Assembly: GCA_038503035.1 (NCBI GenBank)
Contig: JAVSML010024444.1
Span: 62,001-126,000 of the forward strand
Reading direction: 5' to 3'
DNA length: 64,000 nucleotides
Source: Crocodylus rhombifer
Taxonomy: Eukaryota; Chordata; Crocodylia; Crocodylidae
The position numbers and the translations under genes were made by a program. How positions within the stretch are numbered: the first letter of the stretch is position 1; every line of letters starts with the position of its first letter. The notes beneath the pieces were generated by a model that ran no database searches, was not told the origin of the DNA, and saw nothing but the letters and a program-made list of their open reading frames with translations. Below are positions 1 to 10,945 of the stretch, one piece after another.

Positions 1-194
1 CAGCAATGACCAGTACCCTGTGCTCCTGCTGGCATGGTACACGCCAACCATGCCCATGCCACAGGACAGCTGCACACCTGCCAGCAGGGGCCAGGACACT
101 GGCTGTGGAGACCCTGCCTGACCCTCTCCTCCTGTGCTCCCCACTCTAGCCCACCTGCCCTGTTGCCCACACCCCCCCTACTCCCTGCCCGCAT

Positions 195-320
195 CCCACC
201 TGACAGGCCCTCATACATGTGGGCATTTAAGTGCCTGCCCTGCATGAACTGCCTCTGCATGTTGGCACAGTCCCAGAATACCATGAGGTCGCCAACCTCC
301 TCCCAGGACCAGTTTAGGGG
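195..320 (-). pseudogene. Myb/SANT-like (trihelix-type) domain fragment of transposon copy A
   Basis: Read on the minus strand with codons in register with 198-200, the translation includes NWSWEEVGDLMVFW and MQRQF...LNAHMYEGLSG. It aligns with the same region of the frame at 56805-57371. The tryptophan-rich first helix and the acidic WEEV start resemble the Myb/SANT-like DNA-binding domain (Myb_DNA-bind_4 type) of transposon accessory proteins and of ZSCAN29-like reptile gene models. The upstream part of the frame is shifted, and homology to the other copy stops after the GLSG motif. This copy is therefore a remnant, or one exon ending at a GT. Confidence 0.55.
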
Positions 321-828
321 CCGGACCATCAGCACAGGCATATGCACATGGGCAGAGGTGGGGCTCAATGGGGAGAAAGTTGCTGACATGATGTGCCACA
401 CTGGCTTTCTGGGTCCCTGCATAGCTGTCCCTGTGATGCTGGCCCTGGACAGCTGGTAGCAGTGTCCTGCACAGGGGCACAGCCAGGGACTAGGAGCCAC
501 ATAGCAGAGGCACTTTACTACAGGACTTGCAAGGACAAGAGACACTCTGGGGTGAGCAGCAGCAGAGAGCAGGTGCTGGGCTTGCTACCAGAGACATACA
601 GCCAGCAGCCCTTGGGGGATATCAGGGCTTGGCAAGGGTTGCAGCAAGCTATAGGCCTTTGCAACACTCACCTGTGGCCAAGCAGCACCAGTGGAAAAGG
701 GACAGGCCAGGCAAAGGCAACCTGTGGCCTGTCCAGGGGGGCACATGAGGCCTAATCTGCTCCCAAGGAGTGCACAGGTTCCAGCAAGTGTCTGCAGTGT
801 GTGCTCCATGGCACAAAATGGCTGCAGG

Positions 829-838
829 CTTATATACC
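829..838 (-). promoter_or_regulatory. TATA box of the transposon Myb/SANT gene, copy A
   Basis: On the minus strand the sequence reads GCAGGGTATATAAGCC. The other gene-bearing copy has GCAGGGTATAAATGCC at the matching place (56391-56404). The TATA box and its flanks are conserved between two otherwise diverged copies and lie upstream of the coding segment in each, which supports a core promoter inside the element. Confidence 0.5.
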
Positions 839-1164
839 CTGCAGCTGGGGGCTGCCAGAGAGCAACCAGGTCCTAGAGCAGGAGAGGCAGCCAGCCAGGA
901 GCCCTGGGGCTGGGCTCAGGCCAGCCCCCTAGTGGCTGGGCAGATCTGGCACTAAAGTTAGTGTTGGGTCATGTCTACACATGTGTTACTGTGCATTAAT
1001 TAATCATGACTAAGTTTGATACCCCCATTTGCAAGTATCAAATTTAGTTGCAATTAGTCATTTTTACTGCACAATCGGGGTGCACATGTATAGATGTGCA
1101 CCTCTGCCGAGCAATAAACTAGGCTAACACGAATATATGCATTTTGTGTAGATGGGCCCTTTGA

Positions 1165-2150
1165 GTATGACCATCCAAGTAGTCATGCACCCAACTGTAG
1201 AAGATTCATTTAGTCTCTCTTTTCTTATCATACTTATTAGAATGTCATGGAAGACAGTATCAAAAGCCTTGCCAAAGACAACACTTCTCTCTCCATTCAA
1301 AAGCTCATCACCTTGTCACAGAAAAAAAATCAGGTTGATTAGGCATGATTTGCTTTCAAATCCATGTTGGCAGTTCTTTTTTTTTACCTTGTTATCTTCT
1401 ACTTGCTTATAAATTGATTCTTGATGATATACTCCAATATCTTTCAAGGTATTGATTCTCTTGATCCTCTTTCTCCCTTTTTTTAAGATGGACAAGTCTT
1501 CTACAGTTAAGATACAGTTAAGATACAGTTATTTCATCCAATTCCTTGAGTATTCTAGGAGGCTTGCTGCTTTGAAAATATTCAAAATAACCAACAGCTT
1601 ACCTGTTCTTTTTGTACTCTAACTTGATTTTGTACCCCTTATTCTTTCTCCTAACTGTGTCATCATAGAGTTGTCATTTTTGTGGAGACTGAAGTGATAC
1701 TCAATACTTCAGTCTTTCCTAAATTACTTATTAGGTTTCCCTGCAATTTATTTTTTCCTTAGATTTCTGCTTACTTCTAAAGTATTTATTGATTTTTTTC
1801 CCCTGGCCTTTGTATATACTTTGCTAGCTGTATCTCAGTTGGGTATTGGCCTGCTTTATCTTGTCCCTACATGCCAATACCATTCTCTTAAATTTGGTTT
1901 TGATAATATGGCTAGGTTTCCACTTGACTGTGTTCTCTAAGATTTCTTTAGAAGTTTCAAGTCATTGAAGAGCTCTCACCGGTAAGCCAAGTCAGTCTCT
2001 TGCTAAATGTCTTTCCTATGCTTTCTTGTCCTTTCTGGACAGCATGTTTTGGTGACCTTAATACTGTCCCTTAAAAAACAATCAACTCTTATCAGGTCCC
2101 TTTCTCCTTATATTTGCCTGCCAAGGGATTCTGTCTACTGCCTCTTTGAG
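1165..2150 (-). mobile_element. Old CR1 LINE fragment
   Basis: The segment aligns by eye with better-preserved CR1 copies here. Around 1243-1276 it shows the reverse complement of the SKAFDTV region of the reverse transcriptase. Around 1333-1372 it shows the following region ending in a CCATGTTGGC-type block. Near 2060-2100 it has a TTAAAAAACAATCAACTCT stretch that matches the CR1 spacer seen again near 63950. No long frame survives, so it is an old inactive copy. Confidence 0.6.
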
Positions 2151-2198
2151 GTTGTTAAAGTATGTATGTATGTTAAAGTATATTGTTTCATGATCACT

Positions 2199-2670
2199 GT
2201 GTGTATCTACACATGCACTTTAGTGTGGAGATAACTAATTAGCTCCACAGTAAAGCATCACTGTTTACGCTTGTGGCAGTATTAGGGCATAGTAGATTCA
2301 TTCTACTGTAAGATAGTACTGTTTGGGATAGTACTGTTTTACAGAAGAGTAATTAAGTGTGGTGAAATGTTCATGTAGATGGTGAGCGGGGCTGGCTGTG
2401 GCACGAGGGTGCCAAAGTACAGGAACTGCCTCCCGCATGGCTCTGCACTGTAGCACCCTCATGCCCCAGCCAGCCCCTCCACTGCCCAAAGTCACCACCT
2501 TGAGCCCAGGGCTGACACCCTGAGCCTGCCACCTGTCCAGGGTTGCCCTGCCTCAGCTCAAACTGCTGCTGTCCTGGGATGTGTAGATGCTGCACCCAGG
2601 AGCAGCTGACTCTGGCCCAAACTGCTCTGGAGTTTATTGCATCAAATTAATTTCACATGTAGATACACCC
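2199..2670. mobile_element. MITE copy B of the PIF/Harbinger-like family, 472 bp
   Basis: The left end GTGTGTATCTACACATG pairs with the right end CATGTAGATACACCC as terminal inverted repeats. The trinucleotide ACT flanks both sides (2196-2198 and 2671-2673), giving a 3-bp target duplication. Inside is a hairpin with arms near 2390-2420 and 2445-2480, both carrying GGGGCTGGCTG...GAGGGTGC. The same layout recurs at 12868-13352 and 18057-18508. There is no coding capacity. Confidence 0.7.
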
Positions 2671-3849
2671 ACTGTTACCCAAATTACCTTCCAACTTCAG
2701 GTTTTCAACCAGTTCATCTCTATTACTAAGAAGCAAATCAAAAAGAGTTTCCATTTATTTTCTCCAAGGTCTGTGTCAGAAAGTTGCTCACAGTAGAAGC
2801 CAAAAGCTTGATAGACTCTCTGTTCCCTACTGTGTTTCCCTCTCAATGTGTTGTTCAGTCGGTCATAATCTCTTTTGTTGGGCTCTTGGTATAAGTAATC
2901 AAGTTGTATGCATTTGGAAGAGGTTTGATTGCTGTACATTTTCACTGGATTGGCGTGTTACTATACTGTGGGGGTGTCTTGTTTATTAGCCTATTGCATT
3001 TGATTTATGTACAGGGTTAGAAACACAGTCCAACAATTAGGTGATGCTTCTGAGAATTCAGGGCTGGGTATGAAAAGCAACTGAGGACTTAATGAATATT
3101 AAATTTTTTATCTGTCTATGCATTTTAGTCACAAAATAAAAGTATGCAGAAAGAGTCTCCCAAAACCTTTGTGTCCAACTAGTGATTCAAACTTTATGAA
3201 TACAGTAGTCTAATTAAAATGCCAGCTTTGTTAGAATTTTATATTGAGCTCAGACAACACTAAAAGACTAATCAAAAGGAAGAGATTACAATTCCATGAA
3301 GAATTTATCCGTCAAAGTCTCACCCCAAAAATCTGAAACTGGTGGGTTTTGTGTTAGTTTATACTGAAACTTTTTTTCTTTCTCTTTCGTTTTTTATTCA
3401 ACAACAATCACCAGTTAATATCATTTTGAGTGAAATGCAGGATGGAAGACAGCAGAATTCTCATCTTGATTTATCCTCAGAAAGTTATGGTATGGATGAA
3501 ACCCTGTAGGCAAAGATAAAATGTATTAGGTCTTTTTTAAAGTGCAAATGATAGCATCTACAGTTACATTAAGAGAGAGACGCATTTTAAGTGCTATGAC
3601 AAGTGATGTAACTGGGGCTGGGTTTTAGGGGCAACTGCTGAGGGTGCCAAGTTGGGAGTGGGGGCAATTTTGAACCAGAAATCACTGCTTCTGCTTTGCT
3701 CCAAGTGCCCAGCTGCACCCGTACTGCTAGTTATGACCTTCCATGCTGGCCACCCACAATAGTCTGCAGTTAGAAAGATGTGGAAGACAATAGTGACTAT
3801 TGTCAAACTAAAAGTCACTACCAAGGCAATTGGATTTTCAATTTTTCCA
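2671..3849. other. AT-rich intergenic DNA, nothing recognised
   Basis: There are short frames only, no splice-site and polyA combination, and no repeat that I recognise. Confidence 0.5.
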
Positions 3850-4210
3850 GTTTTGATACACTATAGACGAATTGCGGATTCAGCTGGACGACTGCAGCTC
3901 CATCCGGATCTGTGACCAGGACTTTGTTTCTGTGAATTGATAAGCAGCGTGGGCTTGCAATCGTCCACCCAGTGAGTGTTCATTGTGGGACTGATAAGTG
4001 AATCGGGAACTTGTAGGAAGAGCCGGCTGAGGGATCTACAGATGGCAGCTATCTGAGTTACACTTTTTGTGAGTGAGCATTGCTGATGCTCGTTATTAAA
4101 ACTAAATGAGCACTTCTCTCATGTGGTGTCCCCCTTTAATTACTCCCATCAAAGTCATGGCAGGCGAGATTGACACCGAAACGAGGGAAGACAAATCTAT
4201 AACGTCTTGT
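3850..4210 (+). other. CpG-bearing orphan segment, possibly an LTR-element relic
   Basis: This stretch is richer in CpG than its AT-rich surroundings. It ends with ATTAAA, a CTCTCTCAT-like run, and then a block reading GACACCGAAACGAGGGAAG. That order (polyadenylation-like motif, LTR-like end, purine-rich leader) is reminiscent of the junction between an LTR and the internal part of a retroelement. I see no second LTR and no gag or pol frame, so the call is weak. An unrecognised SINE or conserved non-coding element is equally possible. Confidence 0.25.
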
Positions 4211-4319
4211 TGTGTGCCCTAAAAGAACACGTGCACAATAATGTGCTGCTGTTCCTGATGTGTAAAGATAAAATTGAAAAGAAAAACCCATCTGTATCTT
4301 ATATTTGCTTCTCTGAGAG

Positions 4320-4860
4320 GTGCTGTAATTTCACTTCATTCCTTCATTCTCCTTAATGTTGCCTATGATAAATCTTGAAACACTTGTATTTTATTATTCT
4401 TCCAGAGTAGGATCAGAAATTTCTCTGCCTACAAGGACAGTTGCTTTTATTTTTACCTGCAGAAAAGAATGGAATACCTGCTGTAAATATTTTGCTAGAT
4501 CTCCCTTCTCCACACCTTCTGGGAATCCTCTTATTCTTATATTATTTCTTCTCTTGTAATTTTCTATAATCTTATTTTTCTCTGCTGGATCCTTTTCTTT
4601 TGTTTTTTTTAATCGTCTTAATGTTGATTTGAAGATTTAGTACTGATTGTAAGTTTTCCTCCTTTATCTCCACGTCCCCCAGTTCCCACTTTTGTTTTAT
4701 CAAACTTAAACTCCACAGAGTATTTTAAAATTCTGATTTCTAAGACTGACTCACTAAAGTCCTCTCTGGTCAAAGGGACTGTTTTGTCTTTCTACTTCTC
4801 TGCTTTGCCTGTTCTGCTTTCTCCAGCAGCAGCCATCTTTGATTTTGCAGACCCTAAAAA
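4320..4860 (-). pseudogene. L1-like ORF1 relic
   Basis: The minus strand across 4511-4572 reads KIIENYKRRNNIRIRGFPEG and continues as VEKGDLAKYLQQVF. The RRNN(L/I)R(I/L)xGxPEG signature is the start of the RRM domain of L1 ORF1 (Transposase_22 family), a trimeric RNA-binding chaperone. A lysine- and glutamate-rich stretch upstream fits the coiled coil, and MAAAGESRTGKAEK near 4835-4795 may be the N-terminus. Downstream of 4360 the frame ends and no ORF2 follows. The copy is decayed. L1-like ORF1 signatures are uncommon among the elements here. Confidence 0.6.
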
Positions 4861-5435
4861 CTGTTCTGATACAAAGTTTCAGTATGTTTCTTTTGGGGCA
4901 ATATCTTTTCAAATTGATCCATTACATGGGATGCACATTCTATAAACAGGGGAAATGCCTTTAGAGGCTAAGGAGAGTCAGGGATCAGTGATGTTTGGGG
5001 ATTGTACTATCCCTCCCATGGAGGCTTGGCTTCACACAGCCATACATTCCAGTGAACCCAGCCTCCTATTGTAATGCAAATATTACATTTGCTGTTCCAT
5101 CACAAATTACAACTATTTTTATCTGAAAAAGATGACTCCATGTTTCTTGCAATACCCCTGATAGTGATAGCCGATAAAATACTACTGAAGAGGCAGGATT
5201 GCACTGCAAGTATTACAAAAATACATGTGTTATTTGTGTGTACAAGATTTGGTGATCTTTTTCTCCCTCTCAAATTCGGTACTTATGAATGATGCCTGGA
5301 GAACACTGAGAAACAATTTGACCAAACACAGTGCACATTTCCCCACACTTGTTGGCTCAGCTCTGACTTAGAAAATTCAGTTCTACAGGTTATGAAACAG
5401 TTCAGCCTAGCTGTCTTTAATCTTTCTGTTGACAC

Positions 5436-6134
5436 CAGTATTGCCAAACCCACCTGGCCAAAAATCATGAGATAAACTCTTAAAAAATCAAGAGATTGGC
5501 ATGTAAATCATGAGATGCAATTTTTTAAGTGTGTGTGTGGAGGGGGAGGGGGAGTTACTTGTGAAGGTATGGGGGGCTGTGGGTGAGTGGGGCGGGGGGA
5601 GTTTGGAGCCCGGGGAGTGCGGATCTGGGCATGCCCTGGCAGGATGCAGGGCACTGTGGGTCAGAGTGAGAGGCAGCAGCAGGGCTGGGGGGCTGGGAGT
5701 GAGGAGCAGACACACAGAGACACAGAGAGCTGTTAAGTGGAGAGAAAGGGGCCGGGGGGGCAGATCAAGGCCCCCATGGTGAGGGAGGGGGCAGGAGCAG
5801 GGGCTGGGGTGCACAGCCAATGTGCCCCACATCCCCTGCCCTACCAGTGGGTGGCAATGGCATCATGTGGCTGAGCTCCCAGAGCAAAGGCAGCAGGTCA
5901 CAGAGCCCCAGGCATGCAGCAGGCAGCCCGCCCCTGCTCCATGGGGGCACATGCCTCCCATGCCTCCTCCGGGGGTGTGTGCAGCTGCATGGAGCTGTGC
6001 CCCTCCCACCTCTGGACGATCTAGCCTGGCCCCAGGGCCCCATTCACCCCAGCCCCTGCTCCTGCCCCACTCCCTCCCTCCCTGACTTAGAAATCCCAAG
6101 TCTTGCAGTGTTTTCACAACAATTGGCATTACAG
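5436..6134. mobile_element. hAT-type MITE with internal foldback, 699 bp
   Basis: The left end CAGTATTGCCAA and the right end TTGGCATTACAG are imperfect terminal inverted repeats. TGACAC occurs immediately outside both ends (5430-5435 and 6135-6140), consistent with a decayed 8-bp hAT target duplication. The left part carries the ATCATGAGAT phrases common to a reptile hAT family. Inside, 5779-5808 and 6048-6076 are GC-rich inverted arms (GGGGCAGGAGCAGGGGCTGG and its complement). The overlapping frames on both strands here are compositional and are not genes. Confidence 0.6.
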
Positions 6135-6838
6135 TGACACTGCTAAACAAAAGGTGCCAAATATTCTTGTATTTTTTGTGCAGGGTATATTATTGATCTG
6201 CACTGGATTTGAACTGATGGCCTACCAACAAAAGCCTTCCCATATTAATTCACCACAAAATTCAGTTACAGTCACTAAATTTAGATATAATTGCAGCCTT
6301 TAGAATTCTTCCCAAAAATGTGCTATGTAAAAGATACAAAGGAGAAGACCATTCTCCAAAGTGGATGAAGCATTTCAAGTTTTCTTACATGTTCTTTTAA
6401 TGGAGTACTCAATCAGTAGTCATGCTCCCTTACAGATGCAAATGAAATATCAAAAGTAAAACCAAATTTGATACATCGTCTTTGTCAGGAGAGAAATAAA
6501 CTCTGTAGTTAAGTGTAAGTTGCTCAAAAGGCAAAGGAGAAGCAAATATCTGATATTCTGGCCCTTGTTTCTATGAAGGGTGGGTTTTGTTTTAGATAAA
6601 CTTGAGAAAAATATTTGTGTAGTCTCACACAGCAAAGGTTAAACACAAATGTTCTGGTTAAGAACATAACCACAAAAAGGCTGCTTGTCAGCCTGAGCTG
6701 TTATTAACTTTAACATCTTCTTACTTGCATACTTTGGTTCAACTTGTGTCCCAATATTTCCTGTCTGCTGAGTCCTGAGCACATGCACTGTATCTGCACA
6801 AATTAACAAAGAAATAGAAATCTAATACAGCCACTGTA
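6135..6838. other. AT-rich DNA, nothing recognised
   Basis: There are no frames of note and no recognisable repeat. Composition changes sharply at 6839, where the GC-rich minisatellite starts. Confidence 0.5.
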
Positions 6839-7735
6839 TTAAGGGCTGGCAAGTGTGGTGGGGCTGCTTGTGGCAAGTAGCTTCCAAGAAGTGCCATGCA
6901 TGGTCCACTCCATGGAAAGGTGAGGGTGGGGTGCCAGAAGGCCTTGGCTCCCACTGCCTTGTGGGTGACCCCATGGAGGGGGAAGGCTTGGGGAGCATGC
7001 CCCAACAAAAAAGGCATTTGGCAGGGAAGACCATGTAGACCATGTGGGTCCAGTGGCCCTGTGAGGGGCCATGGAAGATTGGGACTATGTGGGTCCAGAA
7101 GCCCAGTGAGGGGCCAGGGAATAGAGGGCAGGGCCAGAGGGGTCCAAGGCCTGGAGTTGTGAGGCCCAGCAAGAAGCTTGAGACTTATGATGAGGCCCAG
7201 CAAGTAGGGTAGGACCAGAAGGGTCCAGCGGCCCAGTGTGGGGCCAGGAATAGAGTGCAGGGCCAGATAGGTCTGAGAGACAAGGGACCAGAGAGAAGCT
7301 GACAGTTTGGAGAGGGGCTGGGAGAAAGATTGAGGGGCCTAGTAGTTCAAGTGGTTGAGTGAGACTGAGGGGTATGAGGGCCCACAAAGGGGCAGGAAGA
7401 GAGATGGAGGGGTCTGGCAACTGAAGTGGAGCTGAGAGGCTGAGGGGCTGGAAGGCCCAGTGAGGGGCTGTGTCAGCTATTGGTTGAAGTCTGAATAGAA
7501 CACAGAGCCAGATGGGTCTGAAGGACAAGGGACCAGAATGGACCTGACAGTCTGGAGAGGGGCTGAGAGAAAGACTGAGGGGCCTAATAGTCTAAGAAGT
7601 GGTTGGGAGAGACTGAGGGGTCTGAGGGCCTAGAGAAGGGCCATAGGAGAGGACTGAGGGTTCTGGCAACCAGTGTGATGCTGAGAGACTGAGGGGTCAG
7701 AAGGCCCAGTGAGCGGCTGTGTCAGTAGTTATTTG
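6839..7735. repeat. GC-rich, purine-rich minisatellite with about 243-bp higher-order unit
   Basis: The block from about 7259 (GGGCCAGATAGGTCTGAGAG) recurs at about 7502 (AGAGCCAGATGGGTCTGAAG), and both copies continue in parallel for about 240 bp. Within the units, shorter phrases such as CCCAGTGAGGGGC, GACTGAGGGGTC and GGGTCCAG recur many times from 6839 on. Long frames on the minus strand (up to 154 codons) are Pro/Leu/Ser-rich products of this repetition and do not indicate a gene. Confidence 0.7.
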
Positions 7736-8059
7736 CACATGTATAAAGGATGCCATCTGTGAGGCATGGGACATGATGTAGGGGAGGTACGGAGCCATGC
7801 AATTAGCCCACAAGTCCATGACCATAATCTGGGTGGTCATTATAGTAAGACCAGGGCAGCCTCCCTATTTATCATATGTCTATCAAGTGTGGCAGATGAG
7901 GCAGGAAGGCACTCTACGGGCAGAGTGGGCATGGTTGTGGAGCTACCAAGAGGCATCATAGCCACCCCTGGAACCCCAACCTTGTGACACCTAGTCAGAC
8001 ACATCTACTTTTTTTTTCTCAGGAACTGCAACCATGAACTCTCTCCTGGACTTAAGTGG

Positions 8060-8375
8060 CTATTTCAAATCATCAGCTGTTTATACACGTGCTCCAGGTA
8101 GGGATGGGAGGAGCGGGCTCGGAGCCGACACGGGGAAGGAGGGGAGACAGGAAGGAGTGGGACTGGCCTGAGGTGGGGAGTAGGCCCATTCCTCCCCACC
8201 CCCAGCTGCTGCTGCATTGGGCCATGTCAGGTGAGGCCCACTGCTCCCCCTCACCGCTGCAGCAGGCTGGCTTTTCCCCACTTCGGGCCCAGTCCCACTC
8301 CTCCCCAACATCAGCTCCAAGCCCACTCCTGCCATCTCTCCCGCCAGGTCAGCCCAGGCCTGCTGCTTCCTTTAT
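8060..8375. repeat. GC-rich foldback repeat
   Basis: The arm at 8108-8180 is the imperfect reverse complement of 8276-8330. Both carry GGAGTGGGACTGG and GAGGAG(C/T)GGGCT(C/T)GGAG in opposite orientation. The loop is about 95 nt. This is probably the core of another MITE, but I could not define terminal repeats or a target duplication. The frames across it on both strands are shadows of the palindrome. Confidence 0.5.
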
Positions 8376-8479
8376 AGATAGGAGAGGTTGCTCTGACTCA
8401 TTCTGTAGTTAGTATATCAAAGTTGGAAAGTATAGTGTATAAAGGAAAAGCTTGACTATTCTTCAACTTAATGAAGGCT

Positions 8480-9366
8480 ATAGCTTGCTCAAGCAATCAG
8501 TGCTGGAATGCATTACCAGAAAATGAAAACACATTCTTCTACAAGAAACACATATAGAGAAGCCACAGAAGATGAAGCGCTCAGACTACAGCATTGCAGA
8601 CTCTGTACCCAGAAGGATCCATGGTTTTGCTACCTTCATGAGAAACAACCTGCCATACACTGCCAAGGACAGAACACCTCCCAGAGTGAAACAGAATGGA
8701 GCGCTGTCCAGGTCAATAACACAATTATTGTCATTATATACAAGCCATTCTCTGCCATGTTGTTAATCAGATCCCTGTCTATTTATGACCAGATGACCTT
8801 ATATGCAGGTGACTTCAATGATTAATATCAAACAGGGGATACTCCATTAACAGTAGGAACAGAGACAATCTTTGTTTCTGGGCAAACCTGAATGACATAA
8901 CCCTCTTATATGGCCCAAAGGAGCCACAGACCTTCTACTATGAATGTGGGAACATTCAGACAAACCCAGATTTTCCTGGTGGAAGGGTGACTCTACTAAA
9001 ATACCCATAAGAAAAGTATTTGATATCATCTCAGCACAGACACTCACTTTCAGCACTGACAATATGATTTTTCAGTCCACACCATCCAGACCAGCTCCAA
9101 GGTGTAACTTTTGGAGGGCAGATTGGCAGACCAGTTAGAGGATCCATCAGAAACCAACATTGATTAAAGCTACAATGCATTTACAAACTTCCTAAATGAA
9201 ATAGTCAAACTCTGTGTACCTAGAGGCTATGGAAGCCATTATGTGCCATGCTAAGGCAAGCAATGCAAACAGCTTTTTAATATCATCAAGCAACGCAATG
9301 ACCCTGGAACTGGAAAAAAGACTACAGAACAGCTGTCTACCACATTGAACAACATCAAAAAAGAAA
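8480..9366 (+). pseudogene. Ancient non-CR1 LINE, endonuclease part (left half)
   Basis: The plus-strand frame near 8508-8825 ends in VNNTIIVIIYKPFS...LYAGDFND. This matches the apurinic-type endonuclease of Jockey-like LINEs, which reads NITIVNVYKPP...YAGDFN in families I remember. Downstream frames are broken but continue with RGYGSHYVPC and NIKKER-like sequence. At about 9366 the reading is cut by a CR1, and the same element resumes near 10946. It is old, with many stops. It differs from the reptile CR1 consensus, and I cannot name the clade. Confidence 0.6.
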
Positions 9367-10945
9367 GATCATCGAATCATAGAACTATAGAATCAAAGGA
9401 CTGGAAAGGACCTGTAAGATGATCAAGGCTAGTCCCCTGCCATGGGCAGGAGGTTATTGGGCTCAAATGAGCTCAACGAGGTGCTTGTCCAGCCTCCTCT
9501 TGAACACCTCCAAGGATGGCAACTGCACCACGTCTGCTGGGAGTGTGTTTCAGAACCTAGATACCTGGGTGGAAAAGTTTTTCCTTGTCCAGCCTAATTT
9601 TTTCCTCAATTAGCCTGTGCTCATCTGTCCTCATCCTCCCAAGGGGTGCCTTTTTAAAGAGTTGCTCCCCTAGATCTTGGTGTTCACCCCTGACACACTT
9701 GTAGGCAGCTATCAAGTCACTTCTCAGTCTTCTCTTACTCAGACTGAACCGACCCGGTTCCCAGAATCTCTCCTCATAGGGCTTGTCCTCCAAGCTCCTA
9801 ACCATGCAGGTGGCCCTTCTCTGTACCCTTTCGAGCTTACCCACATTCTTCCTGAAGTGCAGTGCCCAGAACTGAATACAATATTCCAGCTGTGGCCTCA
9901 CCAACGCTGAATAGAGGGGGAGGAGCACCTCTCTGGATCTATTTGCAGCACATCAACTGATGCATGCCAGAGTTCTATTTAATTGCTGGCGACTTCATTG
10001 CACTGTTGGCTCATATTAATCTTCTGGTTGACTGTCACCCCCAGGTCGCTTTCAGATGCAGAGCCAGCCAGTGGACCACCACCTATCCTATAGTTATGGT
10101 GAAGGTTCTTTTTAACTAAATGAAGGACCTGACACTTGTCCCTATTGAACCTCATCTGATTGTGTTCAGCCCATAGGACCAGTCTGTCAAGGTCATCCTG
10201 GATCCTTACCCTATCCTCTGATATGCTTGAATTTTCCCACAGCTTAGTGTCATCCACAAACTTAATCATCGCACTTTCCACCCCCTACTCCAAGTCATTG
10301 ATGCAGATGGTAAAGAGTGCAGTCCCAAGCACTGATCCCTGGGGGATACCTCTGGAGAAGGCCCTTCAGGATGAGGCCATCCCCTTGATTACAACTCTCT
10401 GGAATCAGCCTCTGAGCCAGTTGCCAACCCACCTCACTGTAGACTGGTCTAGGCCAGTACCCTCCTGTTTAACTGAGAGAATCTCATGGGAAACAGAGTC
10501 AAAGGCCTTGCTCAAGTCTAGGTAAACGCTGTCAACCTCGTGTCCCTTGTCCAGCTGGTTCATTACTTGGTCATCAAAGGACACCAGGTATGGCCGGCAT
10601 GACCTACCCTTGACAAAGCCATGCTGGTTGCTTCTTAATACCCCACCAGTTATGACCTTGTGATTGATGGCCTCCTTGACAATTTTTTCAAAGATTTTTC
10701 CCAGGACCAAAGTCAGACTGACTGGTCTATGATTTGCATGGTCATCCCTCTTTCCTTTTTTAAAGATGGGCACTACGTTAGCCCTCTTCCAGTCATTCGG
10801 GACCACTTCCAAATTCCACGACTCTTCAAACAGCTTTGCCAAAGGCCCTGCTCAGCCAGTTCTTTCAGGACACTTGGATGTAGGTCATCTGGCCAAGCAG
10901 ACTTGAAAATGTCCAAATGTTCTAAGTGTTCTAAGATGTTCCAAA
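9367..10945 (-). mobile_element. CR1 LINE, 5'-truncated, inserted in the ancient LINE
   Basis: The 3' end lies at 9367-9420 (reverse complement of the usual CR1 tail). Minus-strand frames give, in coding order, the RT segment at 10405-10842 (FKKGKRDD..NHRPVSL, NQHGFVKGRSC and DLSKAFDSVSHEIL), the catalytic FVDDTKLW box at 9979-10281, and the C-terminal LVRPQLEYCIQFW...VQRRATCM at 9557-9928. Frames are separated by frameshifts, so it is inactive. Endonuclease sequence is missing, as expected of 5' truncation. Confidence 0.9.

Larger units (their letters stand above)
1..1158 (-). mobile_element. PIF/Harbinger-like DNA transposon copy A, partial
   Basis: The segment is the reverse-strand counterpart of the element at 56.1-57.0 kb. 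Both carry the same terminal stretch of Pu/Py-rich TGCATTA and TCTACAC words, a subterminal GATAC...GTATC hairpin, then a GC-rich promoter region and a Myb/SANT-like coding segment. The outer end lies near 1158, at a GTGTAGATGGGCCC sequence. The other end is beyond the window. The family assignment is inferred from the 3-bp target duplications of related copies (2199-2670 and 43967-45735) and from the Myb/SANT gene, a typical PIF/Harbinger accessory gene. A hAT origin is not excluded. Confidence 0.6.

Noticed and set aside
6739..7528. Frames of 154, 147 and 116 codons on the minus strand
   Set aside because: They are translations of the minisatellite with Pro/Ser/Leu-rich repeats in all frames.
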